Shown in pieces: positions 25,951 through 33,475 of a stretch of 64,000 nucleotides of DNA (its first letter is position 1; each line of letters starts with the position of its first letter). The notes beneath the pieces were generated by a model, which did not search any database, was not told the origin of the DNA, and worked only from the letters and a program-made list of their open reading frames with translations. This DNA is from Halobacteriales archaeon QS_6_64_34 (lineage in GTDB: Archaea > Halobacteriota > Halobacteria > Halobacteriales > Haloarculaceae). Location: assembly GCA_003020925.1 (NCBI GenBank), contig PXRT01000010.1:28504-92503 (forward strand), in the 5' to 3' direction. A program made the position numbers and the translations under genes.

Positions 25951-26388
25951 ATGCCCGACTGTCCGCTCGCCGACGACTGCCCTAGCTTTACAGAACGCAT
26001 CGAGGGGATGGGCTGTACGCACTACGGTGACCGAGGTGGTGCCGAGTGGTGTAACCACTACAACCAGCCCATCTCGGACCTGAAGAGCCAGCCCGTCAAA
26101 CCCGGGCAAGAGGTCGTCGTCGAGGTCGACGACATCCACGAGAGCGGCGCCGGCGTCGGTCGGACCGAGGACGGGTTCATCGTCATGGTTGACGGCGTCC
26201 TGCCGCCGGCCAGGTCGAAGGTCCAGATAACGAAGGTGCGGTCGAACCACGCGCGAGCGGACGAACTCGAGCGGCTAGAACTGGAAGAGGACGACGACGA
26301 GGCCGACGGCGAGAGCGGCTATCAGGGCGACGATGACGACCCGGACGACGAGCGGCTGGGCAGCCGCGACAACTTCTGGGGCAGCTAG
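25951..26388 (+). CDS. TRAM-domain protein with N-terminal Cys cluster
   Basis: A 145-residue protein. The N-terminal 40 residues contain Cys at positions in CPLADDC, MGCTHYG and WCNHY, a possible metal site. The TRAM beta-barrel follows (QEVVVEVDDIHESGAGVG, IVMVDGVLPPARSKVQI), and the tail is very acidic. Stand-alone TRAM proteins bind RNA and act as RNA chaperones in archaea. ATG 25951 is used since the first Cys motif begins immediately after it. Confidence 0.85.
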   Translation: MPDCPLADDCPSFTERIEGMGCTHYGDRGGAEWCNHYNQPISDLKSQPVKPGQEVVVEVDDIHESGAGVGRTEDGFIVMVDGVLPPARSKVQITKVRSNHARADELERLELEEDDDEADGESGYQGDDDDPDDERLGSRDNFWGS

Positions 26389-26419
26389 GGTTTTTGCCGA
26401 CTCTCCCGTTGATTGGGGT

Positions 26420-27202
26420 ATGAACCTCGAACTGGCGGGCAACGCTGTCCTGTGTACGGCCGCGACGAGTGGACTCGGACGAGCGAGCGCCGAGCAGTTC
26501 GCTCGCGAAGACGCGAACGTAGCGGTCTGTGGAACGACACCGGCCCACGTCGAGGAGACACGCGAGACACTCGAAGAGCTTGGCGACGGCGACGTCCTGG
26601 CCGTCGAGGCCGACATCACCGACCCCGACGAAATCGAGGCGCTCGTCGAGGAGACCATCGAGACCTTCGGTGGGCTTGACCACGTCGTCACGAGCGCCGG
26701 CGGGCCCGCACCCGGCCCGTTCATCGAGACCACCGAGCGCGAGTGGTACGGCGCCTACGACCTGCTGGTGATGAGCGTCGTCTGGACGACCCGGGCGGCC
26801 TACCCCTATCTCAAGGCCTCCGACGCCGGCACCGTCGTCAACATCACCTCCCGGTCGGTCCGGGAGGTCATCGACGACCTCGTGCTCTCGAACTCGGTCA
26901 GGCGGGCGGTCATCGGCCTGATGAAGACCCAGGCCCGCGAGTTCGCCCCCGAGGTACGGGTCAACGCCGTCCTACCGGGCGCCCACGAGACGCCGCGCAT
27001 CGAGGAACTCGTCGAGGCCGCCGTCGAACGCGGCGAGTACGACTCCTACGAGGAGGGCATCGCGGCGTGGTCCGACGCCCCGCTCGGCCGGGTCGGCCAG
27101 CCCGAAGAACTCGGCGACGTGGTGGCGTATCTCTCCTCGGCCCGGGCGTCGTACGTCACCGGGACCGCGCTGCCGGTCGACGGTGGAGCGATGCGGAGCT
27201 AA
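26420..27202 (+). CDS. SDR-family oxidoreductase lacking the canonical YxxxK
   Basis: A 260-residue Rossmann protein. The cofactor motif TAATSGLGRAS, GGLDHVVTSAGG and the active Ser strand VVNITSRS are recognisable. At the position of the catalytic Tyr-x3-Lys the sequence reads LSNSVRRAVIG, so Tyr and Lys are replaced. A known SDR subgroup shares this feature, so it may use other residues or act as a binding protein. The C-terminal motif VTGTALPVDGGAMRS is typical. It lies 31 bp after the TRAM gene. Confidence 0.85.
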   Translation: MNLELAGNAVLCTAATSGLGRASAEQFAREDANVAVCGTTPAHVEETRETLEELGDGDVLAVEADITDPDEIEALVEETIETFGGLDHVVTSAGGPAPGPFIETTEREWYGAYDLLVMSVVWTTRAAYPYLKASDAGTVVNITSRSVREVIDDLVLSNSVRRAVIGLMKTQAREFAPEVRVNAVLPGAHETPRIEELVEAAVERGEYDSYEEGIAAWSDAPLGRVGQPEELGDVVAYLSSARASYVTGTALPVDGGAMRS

Positions 27203-27207
27203 GGAGC

Positions 27208-27275
27208 GCGCGCAAAGTGCGGCCCTCCGAGGCGAAACGGCGAACGAAGTGAGCCGTTCCACTTCGAGGGTCCTC
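27208..27275. repeat. Inverted repeat after the SDR gene
   Basis: An inner stem AACGGC/GCCGTT encloses GAACGAAGTGA; outer CCCTCCGA-type bases pair with TCGAGGG. It shares the core CGAAACGG..GCGAAGTGAGC pattern with the structure at 17096. It probably forms the 3'-end hairpin between the convergent SDR and Cys-containing small genes. Confidence 0.4.
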
Positions 27276-27312
27276 CCGGTGGTCGGCCCCTCGCTATCGA
27301 CGGCAAACACTG

Positions 27313-27600
27313 TCACCAGGTCTCGATGGTGCCCTCGTCGATGTCCTCGATACAGCCCCGGCAGTCGGGGTGGTCGGGGTCGAAACATTCCGGCCGTGCC
27401 TGCTCGTCCAGCGAGACGGCCCGGCGGTCGGCGTGGCGACGACAGACGATGCGGGCGCGGCCGTCCTCGTCCCGTGGCAGTCCGGCCATCGCGGCCCGTT
27501 TCCCGTCGCTGAAGGCTCGTTTGGCCTCCGAGAGCTGGTTCCCGACCGACCGGAGGCTCCCGCTGATAAAGCGTCCGAGACGGGCGTCGTCGTCGGCCAT
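27313..27600 (-). CDS. Haloarchaeal hypothetical protein with C-terminal Cys motif
   Basis: A 95-residue protein starting at ATG 27600. A helical basic N-terminal half (LGRFISGSLRSVGNQLSEAK) is followed by IVCRRHADRRAV, then CFDPDHPDCRGCIEDI, three Cys that with the earlier Cys could bind zinc. No known catalytic family. It is divergent from the rpa3 operon. Confidence 0.7.
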   Translation of the reverse strand: MADDDARLGRFISGSLRSVGNQLSEAKRAFSDGKRAAMAGLPRDEDGRARIVCRRHADRRAVSLDEQARPECFDPDHPDCRGCIEDIDEGTIETW

Positions 27601-27697
27601 ACAGACGCTACCGGCCGGCGGCAAATCAATCTTCCCGATGGGAACACACCGCCCGGAGTCCGTCCCCGAGTTTCACTTTCACCACGCCAAACGAGAG

Positions 27698-27704
27698 TTT
27701 ATAA
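27698..27704 (+). promoter_or_regulatory. TATA box for the rpa3 operon
   Basis: TTTATAA, centred about 25 bp upstream of an ATG at 27726 and 65 bp upstream of the RPA3 ATG at 27766. The predicted start of transcription falls close to 27726. Confidence 0.55.
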
Positions 27705-27765
27705 CCGAAGGCGACCAAGGGACAGATGTCTCCCACCGAAAACAAAGCGGAGACAGTGAAAGCCA

Positions 27766-28707
27766 ATGTCAGAGACAGATTTGCGTATCCACGCCGAAGA
27801 GATACACGAGCAGTTTTCGGACCAGCTCGACATCGACGTCGACGACGTCGCTGAGCGACTCGATACGCTGGTCAACGAGTACAAGGTGCCCGCCACCGAG
27901 GCCCGCCGGAGCGTCGTCAACACCTACCTGGACGATGCCGGGATGGACCGCGACCAGCTCGGCGGCGGCAGCGGCGGTAACGAACAGGTCGACCTCGCGG
28001 ACGTCGACGCCCCCGAAGAGTGGGTCGACATCCGTGCGACCGTCGTCGAGCTGTGGGACCCACGAGCCGACGCCGTGGCCCAGGTCGGGCTGCTGGGCGA
28101 CGAGACGGGGACTATCAAGTTCACCAAGTGGTCCAAATCCGATCTGCCCGAACTGGAGGAGGGCAAATCCTACAGCCTCCGCAACGTCGTCACCGACGAG
28201 TACCAGGGCCGGTTCTCGGTCAAGCTCAACCGGACGACGACTATCGAGGAGCTAGACGAGAACATCGAGGTCGGCGACGACAGCGTCGAGGTCGAGGGCG
28301 CACTGGTGGACATCCAGTCGGGCTCGGGGCTCATCAAGCGCTGTCCCGAGGAAGAGTGCACCCGCGTCCTCCAGAACGGCCGCTGTAGCGAGCACGGCGA
28401 GGTCGAAGGGGAGTTCGACCTCCGAATCAAGGGCGTCTTAGACGACGGCGAGGAGGTCACCGAAGTCATCTTCGACGAGGCGGCCACCGAGCGACTCACC
28501 GGCATCACCCTCGAAGGGGCAAAGGAGATGGCGATGGACGCACTCGATACGACCGTCGTCGCAGACGAGATGCGCGCCGATATCCTCGGACGCTACTACA
28601 GGGTCACCGGCCCGACCTTCGGTCGCTACGTCCTGGCGGACGAGCAGGAGCGACTGAGCGGGCCAGTGGATGCGGACGAACTACTCATCAAAGCGAGGTC
28701 GATATAA
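27766..28707 (+). CDS. rpa3: Replication protein A, RPA3 type (single-stranded DNA-binding)
   Basis: A 313-residue ssDNA-binding protein. An N-terminal helical part (residues 1-60) is followed by an OB fold (WVDIRATVVELWDPRADAVAQ onward) and a zinc finger with Cys/His in CPEEECTRV and GRCSEHG near residue 195. Size, one OB fold plus zinc finger, and the gene order rpa-rpap match RPA3 rather than the three-OB RPA1 of haloarchaea. It functions in replication and repair. It is directly followed by its partner with no gap. Confidence 0.9.
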   Translation: MSETDLRIHAEEIHEQFSDQLDIDVDDVAERLDTLVNEYKVPATEARRSVVNTYLDDAGMDRDQLGGGSGGNEQVDLADVDAPEEWVDIRATVVELWDPRADAVAQVGLLGDETGTIKFTKWSKSDLPELEEGKSYSLRNVVTDEYQGRFSVKLNRTTTIEELDENIEVGDDSVEVEGALVDIQSGSGLIKRCPEEECTRVLQNGRCSEHGEVEGEFDLRIKGVLDDGEEVTEVIFDEAATERLTGITLEGAKEMAMDALDTTVVADEMRADILGRYYRVTGPTFGRYVLADEQERLSGPVDADELLIKARSI

Positions 28708-29316
28708 ATGGCGAGCACACCCACCCGCGAAGTCGCCCGACGCGTCTTCGCCCGCGAGTTCAACGACGCCAGCTACACGTTCAAGGAATCCGACGACGAC
28801 CGCGCGCCGGTCTACTCGCTGTTGCCGACCGGCCAGCGAGCGAACCGCGTGTTCCTCGTCGGGACGCTCACCGAAACGGAGGACGTCGGCGAGGACAGCG
28901 AGTACTGGCAGGGACGCGTCGTCGACCCGAACGGCGACACGTTCTTCATGTACGCCGGGCAGTACCAGCCCGACGCGGCCTCGATGCTGCGCGAGCTGGA
29001 GCCGCCGGCCTACGTCGCCGTCGTGGGCAAACCCCGGACCTACGAGACCGACGAGGGCGACGTGAACGTCTCCGTCCGACCGGAGTCCATCTCGGAAGTC
29101 GACGAGGTCACCCGCGACCGCTGGGTCGTCGAAGCGGCCGAGCGCACCCTTGAGCGCATCCGCCGGTTCACCGACGCCGACCCGGAGGACCCGGACATCG
29201 ACGAGTACATCGCGATGGCTCACGAGGAGTACGGCGACGACGTCGAGCCGTACCGACAGTCCGTGGTCGGCGCCCTCGAGAGCATGGAAGACGCCGCTGA
29301 AGCCAGCGCGGACTAG
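28708..29316 (+). CDS. rpap3: RPA-associated protein (RPAP3)
   Basis: A 202-residue protein of the COG3390 family encoded immediately after rpa3. It has an OB-like beta core (RVFLVGTLTETEDVG, PAYVAVVGKPRTY) and a helical acidic C-terminus. In haloarchaea RPAP3 co-purifies with RPA3 and is required for it, so this pair is a functional unit. Its stop overlaps the convergent VOC gene by four bases. Confidence 0.88.
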   Translation: MASTPTREVARRVFAREFNDASYTFKESDDDRAPVYSLLPTGQRANRVFLVGTLTETEDVGEDSEYWQGRVVDPNGDTFFMYAGQYQPDAASMLRELEPPAYVAVVGKPRTYETDEGDVNVSVRPESISEVDEVTRDRWVVEAAERTLERIRRFTDADPEDPDIDEYIAMAHEEYGDDVEPYRQSVVGALESMEDAAEASAD

Positions 29317-29582
29317 AGTTCGAGCAGTTCCACGAGCGTATCGTCCGGGTCCCGGAGAAAGCAGATTCGGGTCCCGCTCTCGGTGGTCTGGGGCTCCGCG
29401 ATAGGCTCGACGTCTCCGGGGAGCGATTCGTACACCGAATCGAGGTCGTCGACTTCCAGCCCCACGTGTGTCGCCCCAGGCTGATTGAGGTGACCCTCGG
29501 GGCGGTCGTCGCCCTCGGGTGCGTACTCGACGAGTTCGATGCGGGCGTCGCCGGCGCCCGGCTCCGACGAAGAGTCGGTCAT
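29313..29582 (-). CDS. Short VOC/glyoxalase-domain protein (one module)
   Basis: An 89-residue protein. THVGLEVDDLDSVYESL, RICFLRDPDDTLVELLEL and ARIELVEYAPE match the C-terminal half of glyoxalase/bleomycin-resistance domains, including the terminal Glu metal ligand. The usual N-terminal module is missing, replaced by an acidic Ser-rich leader. It could be a truncated gene or a one-module protein that dimerises. Confidence 0.7.
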   Translation of the reverse strand: MTDSSSEPGAGDARIELVEYAPEGDDRPEGHLNQPGATHVGLEVDDLDSVYESLPGDVEPIAEPQTTESGTRICFLRDPDDTLVELLEL

Positions 29583-29696
29583 ACTGAACTGTCCGCCCAG
29601 GGGCCAGATGCTACTTGTTACCAGCTACCGACCACTGAGTTTCGGCCTCGATACCGATGGCTCAACCGACAGTAGCGTGCGAGCGTCTGACAAACC

Positions 29697-29706
29697 ATTA
29701 AATACG
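29697..29706 (+). promoter_or_regulatory. TATA box for the RHH gene
   Basis: The AT-rich run CATTAAATAC lies about 28-34 bp before the ATG at 29731, so the transcript probably has little or no leader. Confidence 0.5.
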
Positions 29707-29730
29707 ATGAGAGACGAGTAGGACACAACG

Positions 29731-30168
29731 ATGGGGAACAAAAACAAGACTATCTCGTTCCGGGTCAGCGAGGACAAGTTCGAGACGCTCCGCGAGATAG
29801 CGGAGGAGCGCGACATATCCCTCTCGGCGGTCTTTCGCGACTACGTCGACACGCTCGTAGACCACGACGGGCAGGTGACGGTGGCGCCGGACCACGAGAT
29901 AGAGGCCGCGAGAGCCGAGGAGACTAACACCGAGAGCTTCCCGCCGAAAGTCGAAGTACCGAAGAGCTTCGTCCGCGAGCACGAGCGCCTCGAACTGGAG
30001 GCCGAGCATCTGCGCGAGCAACTCGAGGAACACAAGCGCTACGTCACGAAGCTGCGCACCCAGCTCGACGAGATGGACCAGGACGAGGTCATCCTGCTGG
30101 AAGACTTAGACGAGGGCGACGAGGAGGACGCCTCCTACCGAATCGGCAGTTTCGACGACGAGTACTAG
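29731..30168 (+). CDS. Ribbon-helix-helix DNA-binding protein with coiled-coil tail
   Basis: A 145-residue protein. Residues 6-45 fit the RHH fold: the strand KTISFRVSEDKF, then two helices including LREIAEERDISLSAVF. A central linker leads to a coiled coil (about residues 88-118, HERLELEAEHLREQLEEH) and an acidic tail. It probably binds DNA as a dimer of RHH ribbons, with the coiled coil aiding oligomerisation. Long RHH regulators exist in haloarchaea, including cell-division regulators, but I cannot assign it to one. Confidence 0.75.
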   Translation: MGNKNKTISFRVSEDKFETLREIAEERDISLSAVFRDYVDTLVDHDGQVTVAPDHEIEAARAEETNTESFPPKVEVPKSFVREHERLELEAEHLREQLEEHKRYVTKLRTQLDEMDQDEVILLEDLDEGDEEDASYRIGSFDDEY

Positions 30169-30248
30169 TTTCTCCCGGCCCGGTGTCCCCTACTGTCGGT
30201 CGAGGACGGACCTGATTACTTCTGTTCCGGTGACCTGTGGGGAGTGGC

Positions 30249-30334
30249 TGATACGGTCGGTTGTAGATTATTTCCGGCGAACATCGACCCCGGGGTCGAT
30301 CTTGACCGGTAAATTGCTACAACCGACCGTATGA
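30249..30334. repeat. TGATAC palindromic repeat (86 bp), not at a stop codon
   Basis: Begins TGATACGGTCGG, ends CCGACCGTATGA; the centre is GATCGACCCC/GGGGTCGATC by symmetry, with arms carrying GTAGATTATTTCCGG and CCGGTAAATTGCTAC. It lies 80 bp after the RHH gene in the otherwise empty gap 30169-30400. Confidence 0.75.
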
Positions 30335-30400
30335 AGCGTGCTGCGGACGGCCCCTCGGCGCTATCGGACGGTACCGCCGGGGCGGAGCCGCGCGCCGACA

Positions 30401-30856
30401 TTACCTGACCAGGTGATTGCGGCGCTCGCCGGCCTCGCGCTCTATCTCGCGGTTGCCGTCGACGCCCGCGAGCGTCTCGATAGCCTCGAGCGTGCGGACG
30501 CTGTTGTCCAGAAAGGAGAGGACGTCGCCAGGGTAGGCATACAGCATGTAGTCGTCGCTCATCACGTCGACGATGGCGTCGGGACCCAGCCCCTGCTCGC
30601 ACAGCTCCAGCAGGTAGGTGATGAACTTCCGCTCGGGACAGCCACAGTGGGGGGCGGCCTGGCAGTCACAGTCCATGAAGTCCTCGGCGAAATCGAGCAC
30701 CCGCTCGCGGGAGGTGTCGTCGAGTTTCGCCAGCCCTTCGCCCTGAAAGAGGATGTCAAGCGTCGCCCCCTTGAACGCACCTTTCGGGAAGCTCGTCTCC
30801 AGCTGGGAGGCGAGCTGGCGGTGGTTCTTGACGTATATCTTGTCCGTGATGGCCAC
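30401..30856 (-). CDS. Conserved haloarchaeal protein with CxC...CxC motif
   Basis: A 151-residue soluble, mostly helical protein. MDCDCQAAPHCGCPERKF holds four closely spaced Cys that may bind zinc. Surrounding segments (ITDKIYVKNHRQL, KGAFKGATLDILFQG, DDYMLYAYPGDVLSF) belong to a family conserved across haloarchaea. I recognise no enzymatic motif. It stands alone between two repeat-containing gaps. Confidence 0.75.
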   Translation of the reverse strand: MAITDKIYVKNHRQLASQLETSFPKGAFKGATLDILFQGEGLAKLDDTSRERVLDFAEDFMDCDCQAAPHCGCPERKFITYLLELCEQGLGPDAIVDVMSDDYMLYAYPGDVLSFLDNSVRTLEAIETLAGVDGNREIEREAGERRNHLVR

Positions 30857-30904
30857 GCTTGGGAGTCCGTACGCTTTGGCGGAGTAAAAGCGTCCCGGGA
30901 CGGT

Positions 30905-31053
30905 TCGGCCGCCTCAAACCCATCACCTACAGCGTCGACGCGATTCGCAACACGCTCGTCCCCGCCCTCGCGGTGCTCGTCGGACTGAACCGCCTCTTTG
31001 GCGTCGCTGCTGTCTGTGTCCTCCGGCGGGTCAGTAGTGTCGATGCCGGCTGA
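30905..31053 (+). pseudogene. Possible remnant of an ABC-2 type permease C-terminus
   Basis: The plus-strand frame reads LKPITYSVDAIRNTL, then a hydrophobic run (ALAVLVGLNRLFGVAAV) and a basic end LRRVSS before a stop. This is the pattern at the C-terminus of ABC-2/DrrB-type permeases (NP-Y-DAIR loop, last helix, short basic tail). The loop between the two parts is much shorter than normal, implying internal deletion. Similarity is short, so this is tentative. Confidence 0.4.
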
Positions 31054-31102
31054 GTGGCCGGTATCACCTGTAGTCGAGGCCGGCTGAGTGGCCGGCATCA
31101 CC
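31045..31102. repeat. Two direct repeats of a 24-bp palindrome-containing unit
   Basis: GCCGGCTGAGTGGCCGG followed by TATCACC (31045-31068) recurs as GCCGGCTGAGTGGCCGG plus CATCACC (31079-31102), with a 34-bp period. Each unit can form a small GGCC stem. Lies in the gap 30857-31154. Confidence 0.5.
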
Positions 31103-31154
31103 CCGTTGACGCCGCCGTCCGGGCAGTTCGTGCGTCCGGACCGCTGTCGTCTTT

Positions 31155-31718
31155 TCAGCTATCGGTGGCGGTCTCCCGGTCGCGTGTCGCCTGCGGTGTG
31201 CTCCCGATTCCAGTAGGTGTCTCCCCGCATTGAATCTCCTCGTAGGACCAGTAGTCGCCGACGGACCCCGTTTGGCCCGGGTCGTACTCCTCGATTAGTT
31301 CGACGGCGGAAAACCGAACGCCGTTCTCGCATGCAGCCTCGGTGGGCGTCTGTAGCTCGATTCTGTACGGGAACGCCGCCGTGGTGAGTTCCAGCGGGAC
31401 GTCCAGCCGGCGGCCGCCACACCGCTCACCGGTATCGGTCGCGTCCTCGCTGCGCACGTCGCCGAGGTCGTGCTCGCGTCCCTGGTCGCCGTGCTCGTCG
31501 AACACGACAGCGCGGACGCTCTCGACTGTTCGCTCGCTCCCGAGGTAGAACGTGGCCCTGACCGCGCCGTCGATGGTCCACTCGTCTCCGACGGCTGTAA
31601 TCTCCGTCTCGGCCGTCGGACGGAGACGGACCTCGTAATCCGGGGCTGCACAACAGCCCGCGAGCGCGACCGGTCCGACGCCGAGGGCACCGAGCAGTCG
31701 TCGCCGTGTCAGGTCCAT
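31155..31718 (-). CDS. Tat-exported lipoprotein, function unknown
   Basis: A 187-residue protein with Tat signal LTRRRLLGALGVG and lipobox ALAGCC. The mature part is a beta-sandwich-like domain with two further Cys (in GERCGGRR and EAACENG), possibly a disulfide, and a Thr-rich tail. ATG 31718 is chosen because the twin-Arg motif follows four residues later. It is divergent from the amidohydrolase. Confidence 0.7.
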   Translation of the reverse strand: MDLTRRRLLGALGVGPVALAGCCAAPDYEVRLRPTAETEITAVGDEWTIDGAVRATFYLGSERTVESVRAVVFDEHGDQGREHDLGDVRSEDATDTGERCGGRRLDVPLELTTAAFPYRIELQTPTEAACENGVRFSAVELIEEYDPGQTGSVGDYWSYEEIQCGETPTGIGSTPQATRDRETATDS

Positions 31719-31862
31719 ACACTGTCTCTCCCGCGACGAGGACGGACTCGTCGGTAGCCGTGCCGGACTGTTCACCGGTGACCGGGTAAAATCTTGTGCG
31801 CCCTCTGTTGGGCGCGGGTCGTACGTACAAAACCCTATCTTCCCGCACACCGGACCCCCAGT

Positions 31863-32879
31863 ATGGAGGAACTAGCTGGGACCGTTCTCGTGGGGAACTC
31901 GTTCGAGCCCGTTCGCGGTCGCGTCGTCGTCGAGGACGGCCGTATCGAGGCTATCGAGGAGACGGCGACCGACTCGACTGACATCATTCTGCCGGCCTTT
32001 GTCAACGCACACACCCACCTCGGGGACAGCGTCGCCAAGGACGCGGCCGTCGGACTGTCGCTCGAGGAGGCGGTGGTCCCGCCCGAGAGCCTGAAACACC
32101 GCCGGTTGCAAGCCGCCGACCGCGCCGACCTCGTGACGGCAATGTGCCGGACGCTTCGCTACATGCATCGGACCGGCACGATATCCTGTCTCGACTTCCG
32201 GGAGTTCGGGCCCGCTGGCGCTCGTGCACTGTGCGACGCGGCCGACCCGCTCGATATCGAGCCGTTCATCTTCGGGAGCGGCGACCCGGCCGTCCTCGAC
32301 GTCGCCGACGGCTACGGCGCCTCGGGCGCCAACGACGCCGATTTCACCGACGAACGGGCCGCCTGTGCCGAACGTGGCGTCCCCTTCGCTATCCACGCCG
32401 GCGAGCCCGACGACTCGGATATCCACCCCGCGCTCGACCTGGAGCCCGACCTGCTGGTTCACATGGTTCACGCCCGGCAAGCCCACCTCGACAGGGTCGC
32501 CGACCAGTCGGTCCCAATCGTGGCCTGCCCGCGAGCGAACGCCGTCCTCGACGTCGGCCGACCGCCGATTCGGGAACTCCTCGACCACACGACGGTCGCG
32601 CTTGGGACGGACAACGTGATGCTGAACCCGCCCAACGTATTCCGCGAGATGGCCTACACGGCGACCCACTTCGACGTGAGTGCTCGGGAGGTTCTAGGGA
32701 TGGCGACGACGGCCGGCGCCGACATCGCCGGCCTCGACTGTGGTCGTATCGCCCCCGGTCGCCGGGCGGCGCTGACCGTCCTCGACGGTGACTCGGACAA
32801 CCTGGCCGGCTCGGCCGACCCGGTGGAAGCGGTCGTCCGGCGCGCCACCCCGCTCGACGTCGAGCGGGTGCTGTGCTGA
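31863..32879 (+). CDS. Amidohydrolase-family (chlorohydrolase/deaminase-like) protein
   Basis: A 338-residue TIM-barrel metal hydrolase. It shows the N-terminal small beta domain, the HxH metal motif AHTHLGD near residue 53, later ligand His in AIHAGE and HMVHAR, and the catalytic Asp in GTDNVMLNPP. The C-terminal beta sheet returns with ALTVLDGDS. Members deaminate or hydrolyse cyclic or guanidine-like compounds such as S-adenosylhomocysteine; this one is shorter than typical (about 430 residues). Substrate unknown. The TGA stop begins a partial palindromic repeat. Confidence 0.85.
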   Translation: MEELAGTVLVGNSFEPVRGRVVVEDGRIEAIEETATDSTDIILPAFVNAHTHLGDSVAKDAAVGLSLEEAVVPPESLKHRRLQAADRADLVTAMCRTLRYMHRTGTISCLDFREFGPAGARALCDAADPLDIEPFIFGSGDPAVLDVADGYGASGANDADFTDERAACAERGVPFAIHAGEPDDSDIHPALDLEPDLLVHMVHARQAHLDRVADQSVPIVACPRANAVLDVGRPPIRELLDHTTVALGTDNVMLNPPNVFREMAYTATHFDVSAREVLGMATTAGADIAGLDCGRIAPGRRAALTVLDGDSDNLAGSADPVEAVVRRATPLDVERVLC

Positions 32880-32930
32880 TACTGCCGGCTGTAAGTTCGT
32901 GAAAATATTCGCCACCTCGAATGGCTCAGA
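32877..32930. repeat. Truncated TGATAC palindromic repeat
   Basis: TGATACTGCCGGCTGTAAG, then GAAAATATTCGCCACC, matches the left arm of the 84-bp repeats; the right arm is missing after the centre. Starts at the amidohydrolase stop codon. Confidence 0.6.
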
Positions 32931-33063
32931 CGTGAATTGAAACCTTTTCTAAGCCGTTAGACCCCGAGGCTGTTGACATGCGATGGCGGCGCACACCATG
33001 GGGGGTCCGTTTCGTAACGTATTTCTGTGCCAGCGGGATAGCTAAAAACGCTTCAGCCAGCGT

Positions 33064-33135
33064 GTCCGGGTTGGGGTAGTGGTATCCTTCAGCCTTGTGG
33101 TGGCTGAGACGTGGGTTCAATTCCCGCACCCGGAC
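33064..33135 (+). tRNA. tRNA-His (GUG)
   Basis: The cloverleaf has acceptor stem TCCGGGT (33065-33071) pairing with ACCCGGA, anticodon stem CAGCC/GGCTG with loop TTGTGGT (anticodon GTG), and T stem GTGGG/CCCGC with TTCAATT loop. The extra G-1 at 33064 pairs with C73, the identity mark of tRNA-His, so it is gene-encoded. No intron, no CCA. Confidence 0.93.
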
Positions 33136-33194
33136 CTCGTTTCAGCAGGATACCTCTTCGAGTGCTGGAACTGCTTAGCAGACGATCCGTGAGA

Positions 33195-33426
33195 GGTGAT
33201 ATTTAGTTAGGCGATTCAGACTGTCACCAGCCAGAAAGCCCCCGACCGCTCGACTACTGCGACTCGCTGCGCGCTTCACTCACTCCGTTCGTTGCAGTGC
33301 GCTTCGGGAAGGCGGGCGACATAAGCACCGCAGGCCGAAGGCCGAGGAGCGCAGCGAGCCCCCCGACCGAAGCCAGCCGGGGCTTTCTGGCTCTCTCCCG
33401 CGTTTTCTACTAAATTAAACACTACC
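33195..33426. mobile_element. MITE copy R3 (232 bp), core orientation B
   Basis: The arms are reversed relative to R1: GGTGATATTTAGTTAGG on the left, CTAAATTAAACACTACC on the right. Perfect 8-bp target duplication CCGTGAGA at 33187-33194 and 33427-33434. The core nevertheless runs in the same plus-strand direction as in R1 (CCCGACCGCTCGACTACTG ... GACCGAAGCCAGCC), so it is inverted relative to its own arms. The inverted repeats AGCCAGAAAGCC/GGCTTTCTGGCT mark the core boundary. Confidence 0.9.
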
Positions 33427-33475
33427 CCGTGAGATACCCCAAACTGCTTCACTACGGTACGTTTAGGGACGACAG

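Noticed and set aside
33063..33064. tRNA-His seemingly lacking the extra G at position -1
   Set aside because: Realigning the acceptor stem as TCCGGGT with ACCCGGA makes G33064 the -1 base, paired with C73, so it is encoded.
25507..33426. The repeated short sequences as a possible CRISPR array
   Set aside because: The copies are dispersed over tens of kilobases, 180-230 bp long and flanked by target duplications, not short direct repeats with spacers.
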